Below are positions 1-4,706 of a DNA stretch of 6,888 nucleotides, one piece after another. This DNA comes from Clostridia bacterium (GTDB lineage: Bacteria > Bacillota > Clostridia > Christensenellales > UBA1242): assembly GCA_900766395.1 (NCBI GenBank), contig CAAFWB010000060.1, positions 1 to 6,888 of the forward strand, written 5' to 3'. Made by a program: the position numbers and the translations under genes. Position 1 is the first letter of the stretch. Every line of letters begins with the position of its first letter. The notes below the pieces were generated by a model, which was not told where the DNA came from, made no database searches, and saw only the letters and a list, made by a program, of their open reading frames with translations.

Positions 1-378
1 GTGTCAAGAATGAGCAAAGACCACACCAATGAAGAAGTTGCTGAAATGATCAAAAATGGCGAAATAAGAGCTTCGATTTTGGAAGGCTACTCCACTAATT
101 TTTTAATTTACGATTGGCAAAATGCGACATTTGAGTACAAAGGTCAAGAGCAATCAGATGAGCAAATAACCGAAGAACAACAAACAGAAGAACAAGTGGC
201 GGAAGAACTTTTAAACAGTTTTAAATCATTGGATGAAAATGGTGAAGAAGTATTGGATTATCCTGCATATCAGCAATGCATTCAACAAATGGAAGCAGAA
301 AAAGAAGCAAAAGAACTTGAGCAGAACATGACCCAAGAAACAAAAGTGACATACTCTGAACAAGAACTTGGCTTTTGA
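1..378 (+). CDS. Acidic Gln/Glu-rich protein of unknown function, 5' end uncertain
   Basis: I do not recognise this protein. The frame is open from the first base of the window to a TGA stop, so it may be the C-terminal part of a longer gene. It could also start at the GTG at position 1 or the ATG at position 10 (125 or 122 residues), but any ribosome binding site would lie outside the window. Residues 1 to about 47 look like a small folded region containing NEEVAEMIKNGEIRAS. Residues about 48-70 are low-complexity, nearly all Glu, Gln, Thr and Asp. The rest is charged and probably helical (QQMEAEKEAKELEQN). I see no signal peptide, membrane segment or Cys motif. The protein is strongly acidic and probably cytoplasmic. 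A strong terminator follows 13 bases after the stop, so it ends its transcription unit and is not co-transcribed with nth by default. Confidence 0.6.
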   Translation: MSRMSKDHTNEEVAEMIKNGEIRASILEGYSTNFLIYDWQNATFEYKGQEQSDEQITEEQQTEEQVAEELLNSFKSLDENGEEVLDYPAYQQCIQQMEAEKEAKELEQNMTQETKVTYSEQELGF

Positions 379-390
379 TTGATTAAACAA

Positions 391-424
391 AAAAAGAAAA
401 GGGGCGACTGCCTCTTTTCTTTTT
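391..424 (+). terminator. Intrinsic terminator after the first gene
   Basis: The two arms are AAAAAGAAAAGGGGC (391-405) and GCCTCTTTTCTTTTT (410-424), with loop GACT. All 15 pairs form, one of them a G-T wobble. The 3' arm ends in TTTTT. Because the 5' arm starts with an A run, the same hairpin could also stop transcription arriving from the other strand. Its 3' arm runs into the -35 box of the nth promoter. Confidence 0.9.
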
Positions 425-450
425 GTCAAATTGAAAATTTTGTATATAAT
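423..450 (+). promoter_or_regulatory. Promoter of the nth-obgE operon
   Basis: TTGTCA (423-428), a 16-base spacer, then a perfect TATAAT (445-450). The -35 box overlaps the last bases of the upstream terminator. The predicted transcription start, about seven bases after the -10 box, falls at about 457, which is the first base of the nth ATG. It appears to drive nth, obgE, yhbY and the 128-residue gene, since no other clear promoter was seen before the terminator at 3067. Confidence 0.75.
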
Positions 451-456
451 AACAAT

Positions 457-1107
457 ATGATTGACAGCAAATTTGTTTTGGCGGAACTTGAAAAAATGTA
501 TCCCAACCCGCATTGTGAATTAAACTTTGAAGACAACTATCAGTTGATTGTTGCGGTGATTTTGTCGGCGCAATGCACTGACAAGCGGGTGAACATGGTG
601 ACGCCAGCGTTGTTTGAAAAATATCCAACAATTGAGACTCTTGCAAATGCCGATATTCAAGAAATTGAAAGCATGATAAAGACCTGTGGGTTATATCAAG
701 CAAAAGCCAAGAATTTGATTGCAATGAGCAAAAAGGTGGTTGAGAAGTTTGGCGGAGAAATTCCGAGCGAGTTTGACGACTTGGTGGCACTTGATGGTGT
801 TGGAAGAAAGACCGCCAATGTTGTTTTGGGTGTTGGATTTGGGAAGAATACGATTGCTGTTGACACGCATGTTTTTCGAGTTTCAAACCGATTGGGGCTT
901 GTGAGGGCGAAAAATGTTTTGGAGTGTGAGAAGCAACTTCAAAAAAAGTTTGAGCCAAATGATTGGACAAACTTGCACTATATGTTAGTATTATTTGGAA
1001 GATATCGATGCACTGCAAAAAAGCCGCAGTGTGAGAATTGTCCATTTTGGGACGAATGTAAATATAGGAGAAAATATGTTTCTGGACAGAGTGAAGATAA
1101 AGATTAA
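457..1107 (+). CDS. nth: Endonuclease III (DNA glycosylase/AP lyase)
   Basis: Base excision repair enzyme that removes oxidised pyrimidines from DNA and cuts the abasic site by beta-elimination; cytoplasmic, on the nucleoid. The product has 216 residues, the usual length. Visible features in order: LSAQCTD (37-43), the helix-hairpin-helix LDGVGRKTA (112-120) with the Schiff-base lysine K118, the catalytic aspartate D136 in VDTHV, and a complete C-X6-C-X2-C-X5-C iron-sulfur motif (C185, C192, C195, C201). The frame is open further upstream, but that part crosses the terminator. ATG 457 gives the normal N-terminus, about 20 residues before ELNF. No Shine-Dalgarno precedes it, and the predicted transcript starts at or next to the ATG, so translation may be leaderless. 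It is the first gene of an operon; its last 32 bases overlap obgE, which suggests translational coupling. Confidence 0.97.
   Translation: MIDSKFVLAELEKMYPNPHCELNFEDNYQLIVAVILSAQCTDKRVNMVTPALFEKYPTIETLANADIQEIESMIKTCGLYQAKAKNLIAMSKKVVEKFGGEIPSEFDDLVALDGVGRKTANVVLGVGFGKNTIAVDTHVFRVSNRLGLVRAKNVLECEKQLQKKFEPNDWTNLHYMLVLFGRYRCTAKKPQCENCPFWDECKYRRKYVSGQSEDKD
1066..1070 (+). promoter_or_regulatory. Ribosome binding site of obgE, inside nth
   Basis: AGGAG lies five bases before ATG 1076, inside the nth coding region. It decides the obgE start: the frame is open back to 995, but only ATG 1076 has this site and gives the conserved Obg N-terminus MFLDRVKI. Confidence 0.85.
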
Positions 1108-2341
1108 AGCGGGAGATGGTGGAAATGGCAAGGTGTCATTCTATCGCTCAAAACTCACAATGAATGGCGGGCCAGACGGTGGAGATGGCGGAAAAGGTGG
1201 AGATGTTGTGTTTGTTGCAAAAAACAACTTGAACACGCTCTATAATTTCAAATTTCACAAAAAGTTTGTTGCTGAAAACGGGCTTGGAGGAGAGCAAAAT
1301 TTCCGCACCGGAAAAAGCGGAAAAGACATTGAGATTGCTGTTCCATGCGGAACGGTCATTCGCAATGCTGAAAACAACAACATACTTGCAGACATGACCG
1401 AGGACGGCAAACGCGTTGTGATTTTATCGGGTGGTGCAGGTGGCAAAGGCAACAACTTCTATAAGTCGCCAACACGCCAAGCACCAAACTTTTCTCAAAC
1501 TGGCGAAGTGACGAAAGAATATGAAGTTATTTTGGAACTCAAAACCATTGCTGATGTTGGGCTTGTTGGTTTTCCTAATGTTGGAAAAAGCACGCTGCTT
1601 TCAGTCATTTCCAATGCACGACCAAAGATTGCGAACTATCATTTCACGACGCTTGTGCCAAATCTTGGGGTTGTGGCACATGGTGACGATTCGTTTGTGA
1701 TTGCCGACATTCCGGGGCTTATTGAGGGTGCAAGCGAAGGTGCTGGACTTGGTTTTGACTTCTTGCGACACGTTGAGCGTGTGCGTTTGATTTTACACAT
1801 GGTTGACATATCTGGAATTGAAGGAAGAGATGCTTTTGAGGATTATCAAAAGATTAATGAAGAACTCGCTCACTACAGCAAAAAACTTGCGTCATTGGAG
1901 CAGATTGTTGTTTTGACGAAATGTGACATGCTCTATGACAAATCAAAAATTGACGAGTTTGTGAACAAGTTGCCAAAAGGCACAACTGTGATTGACATTT
2001 CGTCCGTCACGCATTATCACACAAAAGAACTGATTGACATGATTGCCGAAAAGCTCAAGAAAATTCCAAAGCCAGAGCCACTTGTTGTTGAACAAGAGCG
2101 ACTTGACGAAAGGGATACAACGAGCCTTTATGTTCGTCGCTTTGATGACGGAAGTTTTGAGGTTTATGGCGGTCTTATCGACAAACTCATTCGTGGTGTT
2201 GTTCTCAGCGACCCAACATCGTTTGCGTATTTCCAAAAGAGGCTCAAAGAAGACGGAATTTTGGATTTGCTTCGTGAACATGGGGCAAAAGAGGGTGATA
2301 CAATTCACATCAAAGATGTTGAATTTGAATATATTGATTAA
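1076..2341 (+). CDS. obgE: Obg/CgtA-family GTPase
   Basis: Essential GTPase that binds the 50S subunit during late assembly and links ribosome maturation to ppGpp and stress signalling. The product has 421 residues, typical of the Gram-positive form with a C-terminal OCT domain. Residues 1 to about 158 are the glycine-rich Obg fold (KAGDGGNGKVSFYRSK, GGPDGGDGGKGG). The G domain follows: Walker A GFPNVGKST (165-173), switch I FTT (190-192), DIPGLIEGAS (211-220), and TKCD (281-284) as the guanine-specificity motif. The G5 position reads ISSVTH where SA is more usual. The OCT domain covers about 350-421 (YVRRFDDGSFEVYGG onward). The gene overlaps nth at its start, and its stop overlaps the ribosome binding site of yhbY. 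The obg-yhbY pairing is common in Bacillota. Confidence 0.98.
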   Translation: MFLDRVKIKIKAGDGGNGKVSFYRSKLTMNGGPDGGDGGKGGDVVFVAKNNLNTLYNFKFHKKFVAENGLGGEQNFRTGKSGKDIEIAVPCGTVIRNAENNNILADMTEDGKRVVILSGGAGGKGNNFYKSPTRQAPNFSQTGEVTKEYEVILELKTIADVGLVGFPNVGKSTLLSVISNARPKIANYHFTTLVPNLGVVAHGDDSFVIADIPGLIEGASEGAGLGFDFLRHVERVRLILHMVDISGIEGRDAFEDYQKINEELAHYSKKLASLEQIVVLTKCDMLYDKSKIDEFVNKLPKGTTVIDISSVTHYHTKELIDMIAEKLKKIPKPEPLVVEQERLDERDTTSLYVRRFDDGSFEVYGGLIDKLIRGVVLSDPTSFAYFQKRLKEDGILDLLREHGAKEGDTIHIKDVEFEYID

Positions 2342-2350
2342 GGAGAAAAC

Positions 2351-2644
2351 ATGATTAATACAAAACAAAGAGCAACGCTCAGAAGCCTTGCGAACAAACT
2401 TGAACCCTGCATGCAGATTGGAAAAGAAGGCACAAAACAGACATCTTTTGATGCAATCTCCGACCTTCTTGAAGCGAGAGAACTCATAAAAATCAAAGTC
2501 CTTCAAAATTGCGACCAATCAGCCAAAGAAATTGCCGAAATAATTGCACAAAATGTTGGCTGCGATGTTGTTCAGGTGATTGGAAACAAAATTGTTTTGT
2601 TCAGAGTTAGTTCAAAAGACAAAGTTAAACATATCTTAATTTAA
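2351..2644 (+). CDS. yhbY: YhbY-type CRM-domain RNA-binding protein (ribosome assembly)
   Basis: Small single-domain RNA-binding protein of the CRM family (E. coli YhbY, B. subtilis YqeI), associated with pre-50S particles. All 97 residues match the family from end to end: KQRATLRSLANKLEP near the N-terminus, the RNA-contacting loop GKEG (24-27), EARELIKIKVLQNC (41-54), and VVQVIGNKIVLFR (73-85), the signature strand-turn-strand. Start ATG 2351 is fixed by AGGAG at 2341-2345, which begins on the last base of the obgE stop codon, so the two are tightly coupled. No nadD or yqeK follows, although these often come next in Bacillota; a 128-residue unknown takes that place. Confidence 0.95.
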   Translation: MINTKQRATLRSLANKLEPCMQIGKEGTKQTSFDAISDLLEARELIKIKVLQNCDQSAKEIAEIIAQNVGCDVVQVIGNKIVLFRVSSKDKVKHILI

Positions 2645-2654
2645 CGGAGGAAAC

Positions 2655-3041
2655 ATGAAAAAAGTTAGAGCATTGGATTTGTTTATGGCATACAACAGAC
2701 AAACGGGTGAGTTTAATTTCTTTTGCGGAAAGTCAGATTCAAAACAACTCATTGACCTCAAAGGAATGAAAACCCTAAACAACGACAAAGAAAAACTTGC
2801 CGCAAAAGGAGTTGATTTGGTCAAAGTTTGGGAAGAACACTCTTATGTTGATGACAGAACATTTGCTCAACTCAAACCTGTTGTTCCAACGCAAGCCAAA
2901 AGGGTTTTGGCAGAAGACTTGACTGATTTCAACTTTGAAGAAGTTTCAACAGTCATTTGCGATGTGACAGATGTCTTATACTCGGTTGACGCACTTTCAA
3001 AAGTTGAAAGAAAGATAAACAAAGGTTTTGAAAGAGAGTAA
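2655..3041 (+). CDS. Hypothetical protein, last gene of the nth-obgE-yhbY operon
   Basis: I do not recognise this 128-residue protein. It has a strong ribosome binding site (GGAGG 2646-2650, four bases before ATG) directly after the yhbY stop, so it is a real co-transcribed gene. It has no signal peptide, membrane segment or nucleotide-binding motif. The N-terminal part RALDLFMAYNRQTGEFNFFCGK looks like strand-turn-strand. The middle is charged (NNDKEKLAAKGVDLVKVWEE). The last third alternates hydrophobic and acidic residues (FEEVSTVICDVTDVLYSVDA) and ends in a basic helix, KVERKINKGFERE. Two cysteines (24 and 101) are too far apart to suggest a metal site on their own. Its position suggests a role near ribosome assembly, but this is only inference. 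A terminator follows 25 bases after the stop. Confidence 0.8.
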   Translation: MKKVRALDLFMAYNRQTGEFNFFCGKSDSKQLIDLKGMKTLNNDKEKLAAKGVDLVKVWEEHSYVDDRTFAQLKPVVPTQAKRVLAEDLTDFNFEEVSTVICDVTDVLYSVDALSKVERKINKGFERE

Positions 3042-3066
3042 AAATCAGATTTATAAATAAAAAAAC

Positions 3067-3092
3067 AGAGAGAGGGGGAGCCTCTCTCTTTT
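3067..3092 (+). terminator. Intrinsic terminator ending the nth operon
   Basis: AGAGAGAGG (3067-3075) pairs perfectly with CCTCTCTCT (3081-3089) around the loop GGGAG, followed by TTTT (3089-3092). An A run precedes it. It closes the operon after the 128-residue gene. Confidence 0.9.
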
Positions 3093-3100
3093 CGTTATGT

Positions 3101-3127
3101 TGGAAACAAATTGGGGAGTTGTTTCCA
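3101..3127 (+). repeat. Perfect 9-base inverted repeat after the operon terminator
   Basis: TGGAAACAA (3101-3109) and TTGTTTCCA (3119-3127) are perfect complements around a 9-base loop. No T run follows, so it is not a terminator by itself. It may be a second processing or stabilising hairpin, or a protein-binding site. Confidence 0.6.
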
Positions 3128-3238
3128 TGCTTTATTTATAGCATACTTGCAATCATTTTGCAATACCCAATTTAAAAATATTTCATAAAAATTTCACATT
3201 TTTTTGAGGTGATTGTAAAATATTATAATTTTCGACAA

Positions 3239-3269
3239 CTTTTGCACACAAGGCAGAGTGTTGCAAAAG
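3239..3269 (+). repeat. Bulged inverted repeat upstream of rpsU
   Basis: CTTTTGCACAC (3239-3249) pairs with GTGTTGCAAAAG (3258-3269), 11 pairs with a single T bulge, loop AAGGCAGA, and ATTTTT follows at 3270-3275. A TATAAT at 3224-3229 lies just upstream. It could be a weak terminator or attenuator on a transcript from that box, or an operator. The function is unknown. Confidence 0.5.
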
Positions 3270-3284
3270 ATTTTTGAGCCAAAA

Positions 3285-3304
3285 TTGTCAAAATCTATTG
3301 ACAA
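3285..3304 (+). promoter_or_regulatory. Possible operator over the rpsU -35 box
   Basis: TTGTCAA (3285-3291), a 6-base gap, then TTGACAA (3298-3304): perfect inverted arms, the right one being the -35 box itself. A dimeric repressor bound here would block RNA polymerase. No known operator consensus was recognised, so the role is inference. Confidence 0.4.
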
Positions 3305-3326
3305 ATTTATATTTCGACATTAAAAT
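3298..3326 (+). promoter_or_regulatory. Promoter of rpsU
   Basis: Consensus TTGACA (3298-3303), an ideal 17-base spacer, and TAAAAT (3321-3326, five of six bases). The transcript should start near 3333 and have a leader of about 32 bases. This is the best promoter in the window, as expected for a ribosomal protein gene. Confidence 0.88.
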
Positions 3327-3364
3327 ACGAAAAGAATTTATACCTTAAAAGGCGGGTGATTGAC

Positions 3365-3547
3365 ATGACAATGGTTAAAGTTGGCGAAAACGAAAGTTTG
3401 GATAGCGCTCTCAAACGTTTTAAACGCAAATGCCAAAAAGATGGAATCATCGGCGATTTGAGAAGAAAAGAAGCTTATGACAAACCAAGCGTAAAACGTA
3501 AAAAGAAAGAAGAACAAGCAAGAAAAAGAGCAAGAAAAAGATCATAA
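3365..3547 (+). CDS. rpsU: 30S ribosomal protein S21
   Basis: Small basic protein of the 30S subunit that acts near the anti-Shine-Dalgarno end of 16S rRNA during initiation. The product has 60 residues, a normal length. It matches the family throughout: VKVGENESLDSALKRFKRKC (4-23), then RRKEAYDKPSVKRKKK (33-48) and a tail of Lys, Arg, Glu and Ala. ATG 3365 was chosen over GTG 3356 and ATG 3371 because GGCGG followed by GTGAT (3351-3360) resembles an extended AGGAGGTGAT and sets normal spacing to 3365. It appears monocistronic, with its own promoter and with a terminator overlapping the stop codon region. In many Bacillota rpsU is followed by a yqeY-type gene, which is absent here. Confidence 0.97.
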   Translation: MTMVKVGENESLDSALKRFKRKCQKDGIIGDLRRKEAYDKPSVKRKKKEEQARKRARKRS

Positions 3548-3574
3548 AAAGCAGGGCAGAAGCCCTGTTTTTTT
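3546..3574 (+). terminator. Intrinsic terminator of rpsU
   Basis: CAGGGC (3552-3557) and GCCCTG (3562-3567) form a perfect G+C-rich stem with loop AGAA. Flanking AAAAA and TTTTTTT extend it and supply the T run (3568-3574). The A side begins within the rpsU stop codon. Confidence 0.93.
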
Positions 3575-3675
3575 GTGTAAAAATATCAAAATGGTCGGTG
3601 TATTTTCTTGTGATTTTGAGCACGGTTGTTATTTTGAAATCTCACAAAAATTCAAACAAGATTTTTGTTATTGTT

Positions 3676-3717
3676 GGCGAGTTGAAAATCAGTTTTTTCA
3701 ATTCGTCTTTTCTTTTT
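3676..3717 (+). terminator. Orphan intrinsic terminator in the post-rpsU spacer
   Basis: GGCGAGTTGAAAA (3676-3688) pairs along all 13 bases with TTTTCAATTCGTC (3695-3707), two of the pairs being G-T, around a six-base loop. TTTTCTTTTT follows (3708-3717). rpsU already has its own terminator 100 bases upstream, so this is either a backup for read-through or the end of a separate short transcript. Confidence 0.75.
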
Positions 3718-3927
3718 CGACAAAATCAAGAATTATTCTCATAATTTGTTTGTGCATATGTGTATAAAAGCATTTTTTTGATGTTGACAACGCTGAAAAA
3801 ACAGTTATTGATTTTGGGATTTGTCATGTTTTCTTTTGAAAATGTAGAAGTTCTTCCATGTTTTTTTGGTGGCTCTTGCAATTTTTTGTGTTTAAATTTG
3901 GTGAAATTTGTTGGATTTACACTTATC

Positions 3928-3957
3928 TTGTCGGCTGTTTACAAAATTCTACATAAT
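3928..3957 (+). promoter_or_regulatory. Candidate promoter for the 122-residue gene
   Basis: TTGTCG (3928-3933), an 18-base spacer, and CATAAT (3952-3957). The start would lie near 3964, giving a leader of about 97 bases that contains the whole hairpin over the ribosome binding site. A second, weaker candidate is TTGTCA (3992-3997) with CATTAT (4014-4019), which would give a short leader without that hairpin. Confidence 0.4.
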
Positions 3958-3983
3958 GCCGAGATTTTCGCCAAAAACGACAA

Positions 3984-4054
3984 TTTTTCCCTTGTCACAT
4001 TCTCGTTTTTTTACATTATTATTCCCTCGTCAAAAATTTTAAACAAGGGAGAAA
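3984..4054 (+). promoter_or_regulatory. Leader hairpin that hides the ribosome binding site of the 122-residue gene
   Basis: TTTTTCCCTTGT (3984-3995) is complementary over 12 bases (one G-T pair) to ACAAGGGAGAAA (4043-4054), which contains the Shine-Dalgarno AAGGGAG (4045-4051). A near-copy of the anti-Shine-Dalgarno element, TTCCCTCGTCA (4022-4032), lies inside the loop and matches TTCCCTTGTCA (3987-3997) at ten of eleven bases. It could pair with the same site in a shorter hairpin (4022-4027 with 4046-4051). The pairing is directly visible. A regulatory role (temperature, protein or ligand) is inference, and no known riboswitch class was recognised. Confidence 0.5.
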
Positions 4055-4059
4055 AAATC

Positions 4060-4428
4060 ATGAAAAACGAAGAAAATGACATCTTAAAAATGCTTGCACT
4101 CCAAGCAAAAATGAGAATGAAAAATGGGGCTTACAACAAGAAGTCCCAAACAGGCTCAAATTTAGTTGGCAGGGGAATGAGAATGTATGTTTCAAATTTC
4201 AGTGCAGATTACAGACTTCTTGCACTATCCACAAAGGAAGACGATGAAATTTTGGAAAAAGTCAAAGATATGATGAAAGATGACAAAAACATCATAAATC
4301 CAATCAAACAACTTGTTGACCAAGTTAAGTTTGACAAAATGAGCGATGTTGAGAAGATGAGATACACTTTGTCAGTGTCGGAGAAATACAGAAATTTTGT
4401 TGATCAATGCAGCAAAGAAATTGTTTAA
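4060..4428 (+). CDS. Hypothetical charged, Met-rich protein
   Basis: I do not recognise this 122-residue protein. ATG 4060 was chosen because AAGGGAG sits eight bases upstream and because base composition switches from T-rich to A-rich just before it. A longer form reaching back to 3826 or 3760 (up to 222 residues, with a hydrophobic N-terminus) is open but unlikely. The N-terminus NDILKMLALQAKMRMKNGAY looks like a basic amphipathic helix. A short middle (SNLVGRGMRMYVSNFSADYR) is followed by a mostly helical, highly charged C-terminal half (EDDEILEKVKDMMKDDKN, DKMSDVEKMRYTLSVSEKYR). It has ten or more Met and one Cys near the end; no signal peptide or membrane segment. It is expressed alone, converges on the DUF3343 gene 17 bases away, and appears to be controlled by a leader hairpin. 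Confidence 0.75.
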   Translation: MKNEENDILKMLALQAKMRMKNGAYNKKSQTGSNLVGRGMRMYVSNFSADYRLLALSTKEDDEILEKVKDMMKDDKNIINPIKQLVDQVKFDKMSDVEKMRYTLSVSEKYRNFVDQCSKEIV

Positions 4429-4440
4429 TACATATGTATT
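4427..4440. repeat. 14-base perfect palindrome between convergent genes
   Basis: AATACATATGTATT is self-complementary and begins in the stop codon of the 122-residue gene. It lies in the 17-base gap before the end of the minus-strand DUF3343 gene. It is A+T-rich without a loop or T run, so it is a poor terminator; it may be chance or a protein-binding site. Confidence 0.45.
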
Positions 4441-4445
4441 TGCAC

Positions 4446-4706
4446 CTACAAGCGGCGCAAACTTATGTCGTGATTAACTGACGGCATAATTTCAAAGAAA
4501 CCCGCGAACGAGAAGAAGTTTCTTCTTGCAACAATATTTCTTGCGTGTTCAAGTCCGCTTGCTGAAAAACTTGCAGAAATTCCACAAGAAACATTGGCGC
4601 TTCGTGGTGTGTTGATAATCGACACTCCAACGCCGTAAGATTTCAATATGTTGGCAAAACTCAAAGTTTCTGACCTTGACCTAAAAATTGCTAGTATTGT
4701 TCTCAT
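4446..4706 (-). CDS. DUF3343 family protein (putative Se/S carrier)
   Basis: Small protein of the DUF3343 family, annotated as a putative selenium/sulfur carrier because its genes cluster with cysteine desulfurases and, in some genomes, with selD and yedF. The 86 residues show the family pattern: RTILAIFRSRSETLSFANIL (2-21) as strand and helix, YGVGVSIINTPRSA (24-37), then VSCGISASFS (39-48), whose Cys-Gly pair (C41) is the likely carrier site. ATG 4706 was chosen because GGAAGTGA (close to GGAGGTGA) precedes it by the right distance; a TTG at 4718 is the alternative. A stronger site, AGAGGAG, lies further up and serves a five-codon frame (4726-4709). The gene is divergent from the cysteine desulfurase, its probable partner. 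Family assignment rests on remembered motifs; the function is not proven for the family. Confidence 0.8.
   Translation of the reverse strand: MRTILAIFRSRSETLSFANILKSYGVGVSIINTPRSANVSCGISASFSASGLEHARNIVARRNFFSFAGFFEIMPSVNHDISLRRL

Larger units (their letters stand above)
3042..3364 (+). other. Intergenic region before rpsU, rich in inverted repeats
   Basis: No gene is visible in these 323 bases. In order they hold the operon terminator, an A/T inverted repeat (3052-3061 with 3131-3140) enclosing it, a 9-pair hairpin (3101-3127), two TTGCAAT copies (3147-3153 and 3158-3164), a TATAAT box with a poor -35 (3224-3229), a bulged 11-pair inverted repeat (3239-3269), a second inverted repeat (3285-3304), the rpsU promoter and its ribosome binding site. 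TTGCAA is itself a palindrome, so the two copies may be chance in such A+T-rich DNA. Confidence 0.6.
3575..4059 (+). other. T-rich stretch between rpsU and the 122-residue gene, no convincing gene
   Basis: The plus strand is T-rich, unlike the A-rich coding strands on either side. The minus strand has many stops. A plus-strand frame is open from about 3760 into the next gene, but its 100 extra codons are dominated by Phe, Leu, Ile and Val, as expected from T-rich DNA. The candidate starts (GTG 3760, ATG 3781) have no ribosome binding site, and ATG 3826 has only a weak GGGA. I treat it as non-coding. It contains an imperfect hairpin (TTGTGATTT 3608-3616 with AAATCTCACAA 3637-3647), a strong terminator (3676-3717), an isolated TTGACA (3784-3789), two candidate promoters and the leader hairpin of the following gene. 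A small RNA at about 3580-3710 is possible. Confidence 0.5.

Noticed and set aside
383..1045. Long minus-strand open frame opposite nth (220 codons)
   Set aside because: It lies opposite an intact nth gene, crosses a terminator, has a Gln/Ser/His-rich composition typical of an antisense shadow, and has no family motif.
1943..2518. Minus-strand open frame opposite the end of obgE and the start of yhbY
   Set aside because: It spans two intact plus-strand genes with conserved domains; its Phe/Asn/Lys-rich, Cys-rich translation is typical of antisense noise.
3573..3767. Plus-strand open frame of 64 codons after rpsU
   Set aside because: It starts inside the T run of the rpsU terminator, has no ribosome binding site, and runs through the 3676-3717 terminator.
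3760..4059. N-terminal extension of the 122-residue protein
   Set aside because: No good ribosome binding site at GTG 3760 or ATG 3781, only a weak one at 3826. The added residues reflect T-rich DNA, and ATG 4060 has a clear site. It stays possible but disfavoured.
4439..4461. TTTGC/GCAAA hairpin at the convergent gene ends as a terminator
   Set aside because: Only five pairs with a 13-base loop, no T run on either strand, and it lies within the DUF3343 coding end.
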